From contig JACKQL020000052.1 of the NCBI GenBank assembly GCA_018296165.2, positions 62,001-126,000 of the forward strand: 64,000 bases of DNA, given 5' to 3'. Origin of the DNA: Termitomyces sp. T153. Its lineage: Eukaryota; Basidiomycota; Agaricomycetes; Agaricales; Lyophyllaceae. The notes below the pieces were generated by a model, which had not been told where the DNA came from, did not search any database, and saw only the letters and a list, made by a program, of their open reading frames with translations. Within the stretch, counting starts at the first letter, position 1. Every line of letters begins with the position of its first letter. The position numbers and the translations under genes are program-made. This document shows, piece by piece, positions 25,019-36,190 of the stretch.

Positions 25019-25662
25019 TGTCACTTTAATGCATCATTCTGTGTAATTATGGTAAAAATATAATGCAATATCCTCTATAACTTAAATTAAGTACTGTATG
25101 GAAGTAATGCATGACACTAATGCATCACTGATGCATTAGGAACTGAAAAAAATGCCCTACTATAGAATTGAACAAACAACCTCCAGAAAGAATACACACA
25201 TACTATAACAAAGAACATAACCAGTACACCATATTGACAATTAATGTATACCAACATCATGTATATGTGTAGTGTTGAGCAAGCTGTCTATGTGTTAGCC
25301 AATTATGGTTCAGTTAGGTTTTTTGTTAGGTTGGTTAGTTTGTTACCATTAGCATTAGGTTGGTTAAGGCTTTGGACAGGAATATCTATTAAAGGAGAGC
25401 TTGCTCCCCTTAGATAATACATTCCATCTTGGCTTTTTTGCTATGAATATTTGGTCTAATGGTCATTGGTGTTACTTGTTGTAAATTTCTATGCATGATA
25501 ATCTGGGTTTGATCCCTGTGTAATGTATTTTTCATTCACTCCTAATGGATTGGTGATGCATCAGTGTTATGCATTATCTTCATGCAGTACTTAATTTAAG
25601 TTACAGAGGATATTGCATTACATTTTTACTGTAATTACACAGTATGATGCACTACAATGACA
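25019..25662. mobile_element. MITE-like element with long terminal inverted repeats
   Basis: The first ~130 bp (25019-25150) match the reverse complement of the last ~120 bp (25540-25662). Shared blocks include TGTGTAATTA, ATGCAATATCCTCT and AACTTAAATTAAGTACTG; both ends begin TGTCA. The 644-bp unit encodes no protein. Inside, 25451-25520 looks like a decayed tRNA: an A-box-like TGGTCTAATGG and a B-box-like GGGTTTGATCC. This would fit a SINE head trapped in the element or a tRNA-derived origin. Target-site duplications are not clear. It marks the left edge of the transposon island. Confidence 0.7.
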
Positions 25663-25826
25663 ATTCTCCTCCACTTCTTTTGTAGATTATTTTCAGCAAT
25701 ACCAGACATATCATACATGGATCCCTTAACTCAGATCTTATGTACATGAAGCCAAAAAAAGTGGCAAAAATCAAACTTGTGAGGATGGTTGAATTTTGCT
25801 ATTTCATCTACTTTCATTTGTGTATT

Positions 25827-27808
25827 TGTCAGGTTCTGCTGACCATGGGGGCTTAGCTTAACTGGGTGAGTCCTTACTAGGTGGACATGACATCCTGCAC
25901 TGATAACCTGGCCTTTGGAGAAGGTCCAGACTTCAGATACTTGTGAGGATAAGTGAGGGGGAAGTTGTCTGAACAAGTCCAGAGTGGTCTGGAAAAGTCT
26001 AAGACAAGGTATGGAGAAGGGTTGGGCTTGGAGAAATGTCAGGCACAAGTCTGGAAGTGAGTATTGGAAGTGCAGAGCAAATGGAGGCTATGTGAATGAT
26101 GGGAGTGGGGCTGGAGTTTTATGGGAGATCAATGGATGTTGATGGGTTTTGGAGCTGAGCAAATAGTGAGGTCTAGAGTTGATTTATGAACATTTGAGAT
26201 TCTTAATTGTAAGTGCAGAGTTTGTAATGGTGTTAAAGTTGAAAGGACTTGGACATGATAAAGGAAATAGAGTTGCACAAGACAAAACAGAGTCAAGGCA
26301 AGATTGAGACAAGAATAAAAATAGATTCAAGCAGAGATACAAAATGATAACAAGACAGTAATGAAGATAGAGATGAGATAAGACCAGGAGACTGGGAAGG
26401 AAAAACATAACAAGAGACACAAAACAAGACAAACCAACAATCAGAAACACATCAGGTAAGGCAGGTAATATCAAGACTAGAGTATGGGATGCTACTCTAC
26501 AACTTATATACTAACTACTGGAATAGTTCTGGGGATAGTGGGTCTGGTGGCAGGGCTTGTTGGAGTCATGCAGAGCTGATGGGTGTTGGTTGTGATCAGG
26601 GGGCAGACCACAGTAATATACTGATGGGATCATGATGGGGTCAGCTGGGGATGTGGGCTGTCCCAGAGTCATTGTGATGCTTCAGAGCTGGTTGGGTAAG
26701 TCAGGATGATAAACTAGTGATGTATGCCAGTGTCAGAAATAGTGAGGGAGGGTTCCAGAGGCTCAGGAGAGGAAGGAGAAGTGTTGAGATCTATGGGGAA
26801 ATGCATTGGAGTTAGCCAGGAGGCTATTGGGGTTTGCTGGAGAAGTGTCAGAGTTAGCCAGAGTAAGCATTGTGGGTAAACAAAGGTTGGGGGAGTCAAA
26901 GGGGGAACTCTAGGAAAGCAAGGTGGCTTGGGGAGAGGAGAGTTTTGGGAATGGGTTATAACATTACCCCCCCTTCAGTGTTGAGACCCTTGAGATGCAG
27001 GACATGAGTCAGAGATGGGTGGGGGGCATGGAAATTGAAGTCCAAGCAATATTGATCAAACCACAGCAAGCAGTGGCAGCATGGGGAAAAAAGTCAAAGC
27101 ATGATCATTGTCCATCAAGAAGCTCTTCCTAGGAAATTAAAAGGGTCAGGATGCATCCTAGTGTTCTCTTGACCACTTTCCCATGTCTTCACCAATACCA
27201 TCATCTTTGTTGCCTTCTCCAACTCCACCCCCTTCTGATGATAACTGTGTGGAGGTGTGGGCTGACTATGAGCATCATTGGAGGAAATTTGACTAGCAAC
27301 AGGATCACTGGAGAGTAGATGCCATGTACCATAGTTGTGAGTATAGCATCTTTTTTGCTCTGGAGCAGGTTGCTAACCTTTGATAGAATTGTCCATGGTT
27401 GTAGTGAGTTCATCTGGCAGCTCTACTTGTGTGGGGGGTTCAGGGCAGGTCAGTCAAGCAGCTCCACTGCTACTGGCCTGCCTCATAAGGTCAAGTTTGG
27501 ATCCAGGGATAGTCCAAGTTATCCTGGAGGGGCAAATGGTGCTGTAGAGAGAGGTGATGTCAAGATATTTGCAGGGGTGTTGGAGTGGGTGTGGGGTCTC
27601 CCAATGCTGGAGTGGTGCCAGAACAAGGCTCTGATAAGTCCCCAACTCATTTTCCAGTGTTTGCTGATCAGTTGTTTTAGTGCACCCTCTGTGCCTAGTG
27701 AGGGATGTCATGTTCTGCTGACTATGGGGGCTCAGCTACACTTGGCAAGTCCTTACTAGGTGGATGCAATGTCCTGCACTGATAATCTGGTGCTTGGAAA
27801 AGGTCTGG
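25827..27808 (-). mobile_element. Short LTR retroelement (family 2), non-autonomous, 5' LTR truncated
   Basis: Minus-strand element. The downstream LTR spans 26963-25827 (1137 bp), starting TGTTATAACCC on the minus strand. It is preceded by a polypurine tract (AAGGGGGGGGTAA) at about 26964-26976 and contains a TATA motif TAGTATATAA near 26500. The internal part (27705-26964) is only about 740 bp with short decayed frames, so it cannot encode a full Gag-Pol. The partial second LTR, 27706-27808, matches 25827-25920. Both begin tgtcatgttctgctg or tgtcaggttctgctg on the plus strand. It stops exactly where an LTR of family 1 begins. A related LTR in the opposite orientation lies at 62851-64000. 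Confidence 0.7.
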
Positions 27809-28235
27809 TGATGTGCTCCTATGCTGCCTAGTGCCATGCAGGAAACCTAAAAAGAGGATCTAACACTAGTCACTAGATAGGATAGCTGGCAGTAGAAAGT
27901 TGATAAAGAGGGCAAGTCAGTAACCATCCTAGAGAACAAGAGCTAAAGAGTGTGGTGTGGATGAGAAGTGGGAAATAGTTGCTAATGCTAGCCTAAGTCA
28001 CTAGATAGTTGCTAGACAAAGGAAGAGGAAAAGAATGAAGGCAAAAGAATTGCTAAGTGAAGGCAAACTAAATAGTTAAAGGGGAGTTGGAAAATAAAGG
28101 TGAGAGTAACAGTATAGAGACTGGAGGAGGACAAATGCAAACTAATCACTAGCCATAGTTGCTAGTGTTGCTAAGTCAAAATAACAGATAAGGGCACTTG
28201 CAGTTGGTACCACACAAAGTCAAGGTTGAGGTTGG
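27809..28235 (-). repeat. Left part of an older family-1 LTR, split by a later insertion
   Basis: The plus strand starts TGATGTGCTCCTATGCTGCC, the reverse complement of the family-1 LTR end. It runs back through the LTR as far as ...GTTGGTACCACACAAAGTCAAGG. At 28236 the full-length family-1 element starts. The remaining part of the same LTR resumes at 39484, making one inverted LTR of about 1.15 kb (427 + 721 bp). Confidence 0.85.
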
Positions 28236-29356
28236 TGATAAGACCTACTTGTTGTTAAGCACCATTTTTGGCATTTCTGACTAGACAGCAGCTGATTATT
28301 TTGACATGGCACAAGTCACAACACTTAGCATGTGAGGCCTGGCCTCCAGGTCTGGAACAATATAGCCTTTGCATGGAATTTTAACAATCACAAGACTTAT
28401 CAATCACAAGCCATATCATGTGGAGTCTGGACTTTGGGTCTAGAATGACAAGGCTGAGACCTTTCTTAGCAATGGTTGCTAGTGACTTTCTCGGTGACAA
28501 CACTGCCTTTCCTCTAAATATGGACATATTGATAGTTGTGTGATTTCTTACTTATCATTTTTCTTGTCAAGCTTACAAACATACTTGAACAGCATTTACA
28601 CTTCAGGTATTGACATCAGACATGCTCTTTTCTTGCAATTTATTACCTTTATGCATCACATTGACCTTGCTTACTTTTTACCTGGTTACCAGATTGACAC
28701 TTCATATGTATCATAAACATTTTGGCAGATGTTGTTGCTGGTGGTGACTATTATCTCCTTTCTTATACCATACCTACAAACTGTATAAATACTGCCTATA
28801 CATAGAGACTATATATAACAAACAGAGTACCATTTCCCTCTCTCTCTCTAAGCTTACTAACTTAAGATTTCCCTTTGTTGTTTTGCTCACTATTGACAAC
28901 AACTTAGCAACAGTCTTGCCAACTTTGACTTTGACTTTGTATAATACCAACTGTGGGTGCTCTTAGCATTTATTTTGACTTAGTGACACTAGTGAATATG
29001 GCTAGTAACTAGTTTACATTTGTCCCCCTTTCAGTCTCTTTACCATCACTCCCTCATTTCTCTTTCCCAACTCCCCTTTCACCACTTAGTTTGCTAGTCC
29101 TTAGCAACCACTTTCATCTTCATTCTTTTCCCCTTCATTTATCTAGCAACTCTTCATTACCATCTAGCAACTTAAGTTAGCAATAGCAATCCCTTCAAAT
29201 TTACACTTCACACCTATGTTTGCTCTCATTCTCTGGGACAGTTACTGACTTGCCCTCATTATCAACTTCCTACTGCCAGCTACTCTATCTAGTGACTAGT
29301 TTTAGGTCCTCTTTTTAGGTTTCCTGCATGGCACTAGGTGGCATAGGAGCACATCA
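28236..29356 (+). repeat. 5' LTR of the family-1 element
   Basis: A 1121-bp direct repeat of 38356-39483, beginning TGATAAGACC and ending AGCACATCA. A TATA-like TATAAATACTGCC is at about 28785 and a CT-rich tract follows near 28842. Differences from the 3' LTR are mostly C/T and G/A transitions, so the insertion is not recent or decay was fast. Confidence 0.88.
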
Positions 29357-29399
29357 TTTTGGAGCCCACTGTGAGGAATTATAGTTAACCATTCTGCCA

Positions 29400-31080
29400 G
29401 AAACCAGAGCTCAAGCAAAATGTTGCTTGGAAATCTTTAGCAAACTTCCACAGTCCTCTTTATCAACTCCTCAGAACTCTCCACCAGCTACTCAACCTTG
29501 ATCCCTTGCCAACAAACTCAAAACTGCTAGGAACCTTTGTAATGTTAATGAAATCATCGCCAACTTCCCAGGTGCATTTATTGAAAGCTTCCTTGATGCA
29601 CCCCTCTTGCCTTCAACCCCAACCAACTCTATTTTCTTCCCAGAAGCTCACTCTATCCCATCATTGCCAACTAACCCTCTACCACTGCCAATACCAACTA
29701 TTGCTACTATAAACAACAACCCCACTGCTTGGAGTGCTTGAATGCTGCTACACAATGATATCACTGTGCCTAAATGGGATGAGAGTTGCTCCAGGAAATT
29801 CCCCCAGTACTTTAAGAAATTGGAATATCTTTTGGCTGACTATGGCATTGCCAGTGATACTCAAAAGAAGGAATACATGGCTCAATATGTCTCTTATGAC
29901 ATGGCAGAAACTTAACTTGGCTTACTGGAATTTGGCAACAACATAACAATCAGCAACAACACACCTCAACCTTACATGTACCAGGAATGGAAGGTGGCAG
30001 TGCTCAGGTTGTACTCTGGTGCTGACACTAGCACTTGTTATAATCTTGGCAACTTCAAACAACTTGTAAACTAGACCTTCAACAGTGGCTTAGTAACTTT
30101 GGGCAGGTTCTCTGATTATTACTGAGATTTCCAATGCACCACTAGATGGCTTCTTACTAATAGCAAGCTCTATCACAATAAGGAATGTGGCTTATTCCAA
30201 TAAGGCATCCCTATATTGCTATGGATCAAAATTATTTGCCAACTCAAAATCATGCTTCCTGACCATCCTGAGGACCTTTACAATATTGACCAAGTCTTTG
30301 AAGGTGCTAAATGGGTTTGAAAGGGTATAAACACCTCTATAACCAAGATCAGCAATGGTACCACTGGTATCACTTCATTGCCAATTGCTAATGCTCTAAT
30401 TTTGCCGTTGCCTACACCCAAGCAAGAAACCCTTGAGTTAGCAACAACCACAGTGATTGTCAGTGCCTTGGAACATTTGGAAGCCCTATTGACCAACAAC
30501 AATGCTCAGCCTTGCCAACAGTTCTTTAGCAGCACTTGCCACTTTTGTGGTGAAACAGATCATACTATGGTCTACAGCACTTGTATCAAGATGGAGCACA
30601 TGATTCAACATGGTAACATATGTTGCAATGCTGAAGGCAAGATCATTTTACCATCTGGTGCTATGATTCCCAACTATTTTGGCAAGTGGCTTTACATGGA
30701 ATAGATTAGAAATGGCATTGACTTAATCCAGAACAAATTGTTACTAGCAGACTCTCTTCCAATGCTAACCCCAACCCAGAGCAAGTGGCTATGCAGCAGT
30801 CACTAATTCATGAGGTAATGCAACAGGATGTTGCTATAGGCTGAGTGCTAAGCAAAGAAGAATGGATCAAGGCTTTGAAATATGAACTATTTGCACTACA
30901 ATGATCTGGTGAAAAGTTTGATGGTGTACAAGTCCCTCATGCAGCATATTGACCAGTAAACAATACCCCCAAGGCAACACCCTTGACTAGCAACACCCTG
31001 GCAACTTCATCCCTTTCTGATTCTGTACCAGCTCCTGCCACTAAGCCTGCAGACAAAGGCAAAGCACCTGAATAATCTAT
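29400..31080 (+). pseudogene. Decayed gag of the family-1 element
   Basis: Fragments of a Gag polyprotein in broken frames: FPQYFKKLEYLLADYGIAS and MAQYVSYDMAETWLG-like pieces at about 29800-29930. A capsid-like ending MLPDHPEDLYNIDQVFEGAKWV follows near 30250. A CCHC-type knuckle starts CHFCGETDH at 30537-30563, followed by the HMIQHGNICCNAEGKIILPSGAMIP block common to agaricomycete gypsy Gag proteins. Several stops occur where Gln or Arg codons are expected. It is not functional. Confidence 0.75.
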
Positions 31081-31239
31081 TGCTAACAAACAACTACTAG
31101 TTGCTAAGGAACCTGTCTCTCAGCCTCCAGTCCACCTATTTTCTGGCATCCCCAGTCACTATGCCCCATCTGCTAATAGGAATTTTGCTGCTTCCAACAG
31201 AACAAATGATGGTGCATATTAAACTATGCCACCAATTTA

Positions 31240-34200
31240 TGACATTGAGCAATCCAAAGCAGTTTTTGAAAGGGTTTTAAGCACCAAGGTCATAGTCTTA
31301 GTTGGCAAACTTTGCTCAGTATCACAGAACATCAGGAATCAATTCAGGACAGCCATTATGCCTAAGTGACTTGTGGGAGCTAGCACTAATACAATACAGG
31401 ACACCAGTGACATTTTCAAAGGTATTTTGCTAATCTTTGCTATTGAAGAACCCCAGTTTTTGCTAGGATCTGATGCTGCTACTGCTAACAGACTCGGATT
31501 GGATAAGGCTCAACTTGCATCTGTTAACCTTGTCAAGGCTTATATTGATTCACTGCCTCTTGGAGAAGAGCCCATGGTGCTCACTGTTGCTTAGGATTCT
31601 CAGTCACTTTGGTCTATTATAATGCTGATTGATAACAAAGAAATGCATCACTGACAGTGGCTCTCAGATTATTTTGATGTCTGCAGAAATTGCTAGTGAC
31701 CTTAGATTATTCTACAACTCCAGCATTGTATTGAATATGCAGAGTGCTAATAGCACAATGGATTAATTGCTAGGACTTGCTTGCAATGTACCCTGCACCA
31801 TTGGCAACATTACAGTTTATTTGCAGATATATGTTTTACAGTCCCCCACATACAACATTCTCCTCAGATACCCCTTTGATGTCTTAGCTCAAAGTGTGGT
31901 CAATGGTCTTAGCAATGTCAAGACCACTATTACCATCATGGATCCCAACACTGGCATGCAGTATACCATTCCAACTTTTCCATGTGGTAAACCTGAAAGA
32001 ACCAATTGCCAAAACATTTGCTTTGAAACTAAACCACCCTGCTGCTTTCATTGCTGAAGACATTAGTGACAATGATAGTGACATAGTAGTTGTTATTAGC
32101 TATAATCATTCAACTGGTCTAGCAATGTGTATAGCTTCTTATGAATTGGACAAAGACATTATACTTACAGATTCCACCACAGACAAATCCAGCCCTAGCA
32201 TATTTATATGCTATTGCTAGCAATCTTTCTGACTTTGTCCTACCCCCTCATTTATATCTTGTTTCCACTGATTCCTCTAACTCTTTAATTCTTGAACAGA
32301 CTTTACCTACTACTACAAACCATGCAGATGTTACCCCCACTTATATTAACATCTCATTTCCTGCTCAGTTTGTTGCTAACAAATCTGCTAAACAAAAAGG
32401 TGTCCATATAAAGAAGAAGTACAAACCCATTGCTATGAAGACTAAACCAGTTGCCAGCCATGTTAGCAAAGGCTTCCAAATCAAGTGACATATTATTGGC
32501 AACCCATTAACAACAATGCCACCACTTGACTCAAACCTGCCTCCATTTGTATCAACTGAGCAATTCACTAGCAAATGATAAGCAAAACTTGCCAAAGACC
32601 ATGACATAGGCTTTCTCACTAGCAACAAAATCAATGTCCTTGTCAGCATGGTTGCCAAACAAGAAAAGGCTTTTGCTTGGGAGGACTCTGAACAAGGAAG
32701 CTTGTGCCCCAACTTCTTTCCACCAGTACATATACTGACAATTCCACACATACCCTGGGTTCAGCACAATCACTCTATACTCCCAGAACTAGAGAAAAAA
32801 GTGTGTAAAATCATTTGTAACAAGATCAAGGCTGGCATCTATGAATCCTTAAATTCAGCTTATTGCTCACAATAGTTCTATGTTCTCAAGAAGAATGGTA
32901 AGCTTAGGATTGTACACAGCCTAGAGCTGCTAAATTGTGTCACCATTCACCATTTGGGAGTACTGCCTTTTCCAGACCATGTTGCTGAATCTTTTGCTGG
33001 ACACATATGTGGCACCACCCTCAATCTTTATGTTGGATACAATGAGTGACTTATCAACCCTGCTTCATGTGACTTAACAACATTCCAGACTCCATTTGAT
33101 GCCCTTTGCCTAGTGACCTTACTGATGGGTTGGACAAACTCTATGCCAATATTCCATGACAACATTACTTTCATATTGCAGCCAGAGATCCCCCATCACA
33201 TACTCAGCTTTATTAATGATGGTGGTGACAAAGGACCCAAGAACTGGAAAATTGTTAATGGTATACCTGCTAAGCATTCTGCTAACCCAAACATTTGCTT
33301 AGTATTATGGGAGTTCTTTGAACTTCTCAACCAAATTCTCCAGTAAATGAAGTATTGTGGCAGAACCTTCTCAGGTTACAAGCTCATTTTATGTGCCCTG
33401 ACCTTCAAGATCCTTAGCCACATTTGCATGCCTAGCAGTCAAATTCCCAATGAGAGTTGCTTAGCCCTACTTGAGTGCTGGGACCCTTGCAAGTTGTTAT
33501 TAGAAGTCCAGGCCTTTCTGGGTACAGTTGGAGTTCTTAGGATTTTTGTCAAGAATTTTGCTCATCACACTAACAACTCAACAAAATTCACTTGTGTTGG
33601 TGTCTCCTTTAAATTTGGCCTAGATCAGATCAATGCCCAGCAAGACCTCATCAAAGCTTTATAAGATGCTAAGCCCTTAGTTCCAATTGACTATGAATCA
33701 TCTGACCCAGTCATCTTAGCAGTTGATACTTCATATATTGTAGTTGGCTACTACCTCTGCTAGTGCACTTGCAACAACCACAAAGAATGCTGCTACAACC
33801 ACTTTGAGTTAATTATACTTAACAACAGAGAGGCTAGATCCAGTTAGCCCAAGTTGGAACTCTACAGCTTTTATTGAACACTTCAAGCTTTACAAATGTA
33901 CCTCATTGGCATTAGAAACCTTGTCATTGAAGTTGACACTCACTATATCAAGAGTATGCTACAGAACCCTGACATCTAGCCTTCTGCTAGCATGAACTGC
34001 TGGATCATGGCAATATTAATGTTTCACTTTGAACTCATCCACATCAAAGAAACTTTCCAAGGCCCTGACAGTTTTTTGCAATGCTCACTCCAGCCTAGCA
34101 ACTCCCTTCCAGATAATAGTGATAACTCTGTTGATGAGAACTGGATTGATTGCTTGCATGGCTTTATTCACCAAGTTCAGCTGCCACTGCCTCTCCTTCA

Positions 34201-35762
34201 CTAAGTATTCTCAGCTTCACAATGGATACCCCCTCTTGTCAAGTTTCAGCCTCTCCAGCCCTTAGCAACATTCACTAGTGATCATAGCAATGACTCAGCC
34301 CCATAACTTGTAAATAGTGATGACATTTGGCCTCTCCATGATGATGACACCACCACTTATAATGATGTACCCTGCAGTGCCAAAGCTATCACTAATGACA
34401 CCCACATACTTTTAGTTGAGAAATGGCTTAACAACCTTGTCAGACCTGAAGGCTTCAGTGACACTGAATATGCCAACTTCATTCACTATACATCAATGTT
34501 CTCCATTGCTGGCAGCAAGCTTTGGTGACAAAACAGAGATAGCACACACAAGCTATTTGTTCCTACTGACCATCACTTACAAGTTTCAAAAGCTATACAT
34601 GACAACTTGGGACATAGAGGCCTTTTTGCTACCTGCTCAGCTCTCCTAGAACAATTTTGGTGGCCTCAAGTTGGCACTGATTTTATGTGGTACATTTGTA
34701 CTTGCCACCTCTGCCAAATTCATCAGATGACCAAAGTTCTTATTCTGCCAACTGTTGCTACAGCAGCACCCTTGTTTAGCAAGATATACATTGACACCAT
34801 TACCATGCTGCCATCCAATAAGTTCAAGTATATTATTCAAAAATGCTGTTTGCTGACTCATGACTCCAAGTTCCACATGCTCACTAGAGAGAACACTGAA
34901 GCCATTGCTAAGTGGTTATACAAGGACATCATCTGCCATTTGGGAGCTCTTAGCAAAATTGTTACTGACAATAGGCCTCTGATCCTGAAAGCTGTCACCT
35001 ACTTAGCAAAGAAGTACAATTTGCATCACATTTGGATCTCAGGTTATAACAAGCATGCTAATGGTATTGTCAAGCAATCTCATTTTGATGTTTGCCAAGC
35101 TCTCTTCAAAGCAGTTGATGGTGATCAGTCTAGGTGGAGTACAGCTACTTACTTAGTTTTTTAGTCAGAACATGTTATAGTTTGCAAGTGGATGGGTTGT
35201 TTCCCTTACTATGCAATGACTGGTACTCATCCTATTCTACCAGCTGATATAGTTGAGGCAACATACTTGCAACTGCTGCCAAACTTATTCTTGCCAATAA
35301 CCAACCTCATAGCCCACTGAGCAATAGATCTTCAATGTTGCTAAGAGAACCTCAACCACATTCACAACAATGTTCTTAGCACTTGTTGCTTAGCTGCCAT
35401 TCACTTCAAAGCAGAACATGCCACTACAATTCATGATTACAACTTCTAAGCTGGCAACCTCATACTTATATGGAACACTAGGATTGAAGTGACGCACAAC
35501 AAGAAGATGAAGTGTCAATACTTGGGCCCATTGGTGGTAATCTCTTGCAACTAGGGCAGTGCTTACCTCCATTGTAAACTAGATGGTTCAGTGCTGCATC
35601 ATCCTGTAGCTGCCTTTTGCCTGGTCCCTTATTTTGCTAGAGAACACATCTCAGTGCTTAGCAACACATTCAACATTGACACCTCACACCTCCATAAACT
35701 TGAACAAACTGACCTTGTAGATGATGATGACACTGGCAACAATGCCAGCGAAAAAAACTAAA
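31240..35762 (+). pseudogene. Decayed pol of the family-1 element (PR-RT-RNase H-integrase)
   Basis: Protease: active site DSG at 31653-31661, then ILLRYPFDVL. RT: KNGKLRIVHSL near 32890. Motif A reads LNLYVGYNE where the family has Asp; motif C is FIND (33209-33220) where FIDD/YIDD is expected. Both changes are G-to-A. RNase H: VILAVDTSYIVVGYYLC (about 33710), then LVIEVDTHYIKSMLQNPDI. Integrase: HDNLGHRG with CTCHLCQ zinc site (about 34595-34730), core Asp in KIYIDT and VTDN. The third acidic residue is replaced by Lys in GIVKQ (AAG at 35072-35074). Many frame stops are present. Enzyme activity is lost on several counts. Confidence 0.88.
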
Positions 35763-36190
35763 AACACACCCTTTGCTAAGCCTTAGTGATATTTCTTGAC
35801 TTTGCATTTTGTCTCACCTATACCCTTTACTAGTTACTTAGAAAACTGCCAAAATAAGTCTTTTTGTCTTGCTACTCTTTTCTCACAATACAATTGTTTT
35901 AAAGCTAGCACTTGGCATGCCTCTGGGAGTTTTCATGCCTTGATGATTTACTGAGTGTTTCCTCTACTGTTGCTAGCATTAAGTGATAGTTGTTAGTGCA
36001 TTATACTTTTGTTTTTGATCTTGCTTCTCTCTTTTATTTTTTTCCAACTCTTAGAAATATGTTACATTTTCTTGGGCCCCTTAAGGGGGCCAGTCTACAA
36101 GTACAAAAGGCTATGAAGCCCCTTAACAGGGCTAGTCTATGTCCATGATACAATCTGAAAGAAAAGATATATACAGGAGGGCAGCAGCCA

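Noticed and set aside
25451..25520. Functional tRNA gene
   Set aside because: A- and B-box-like blocks are present but no acceptor-stem pairing or intact cloverleaf is visible; kept only as a possible fossil.
32365..32751. 128-residue minus-strand open frame in pol
   Set aside because: Overlaps the decayed protease-RT region read on the plus strand; no motif, and no intron structure like that of the 36191-38196 antisense gene.
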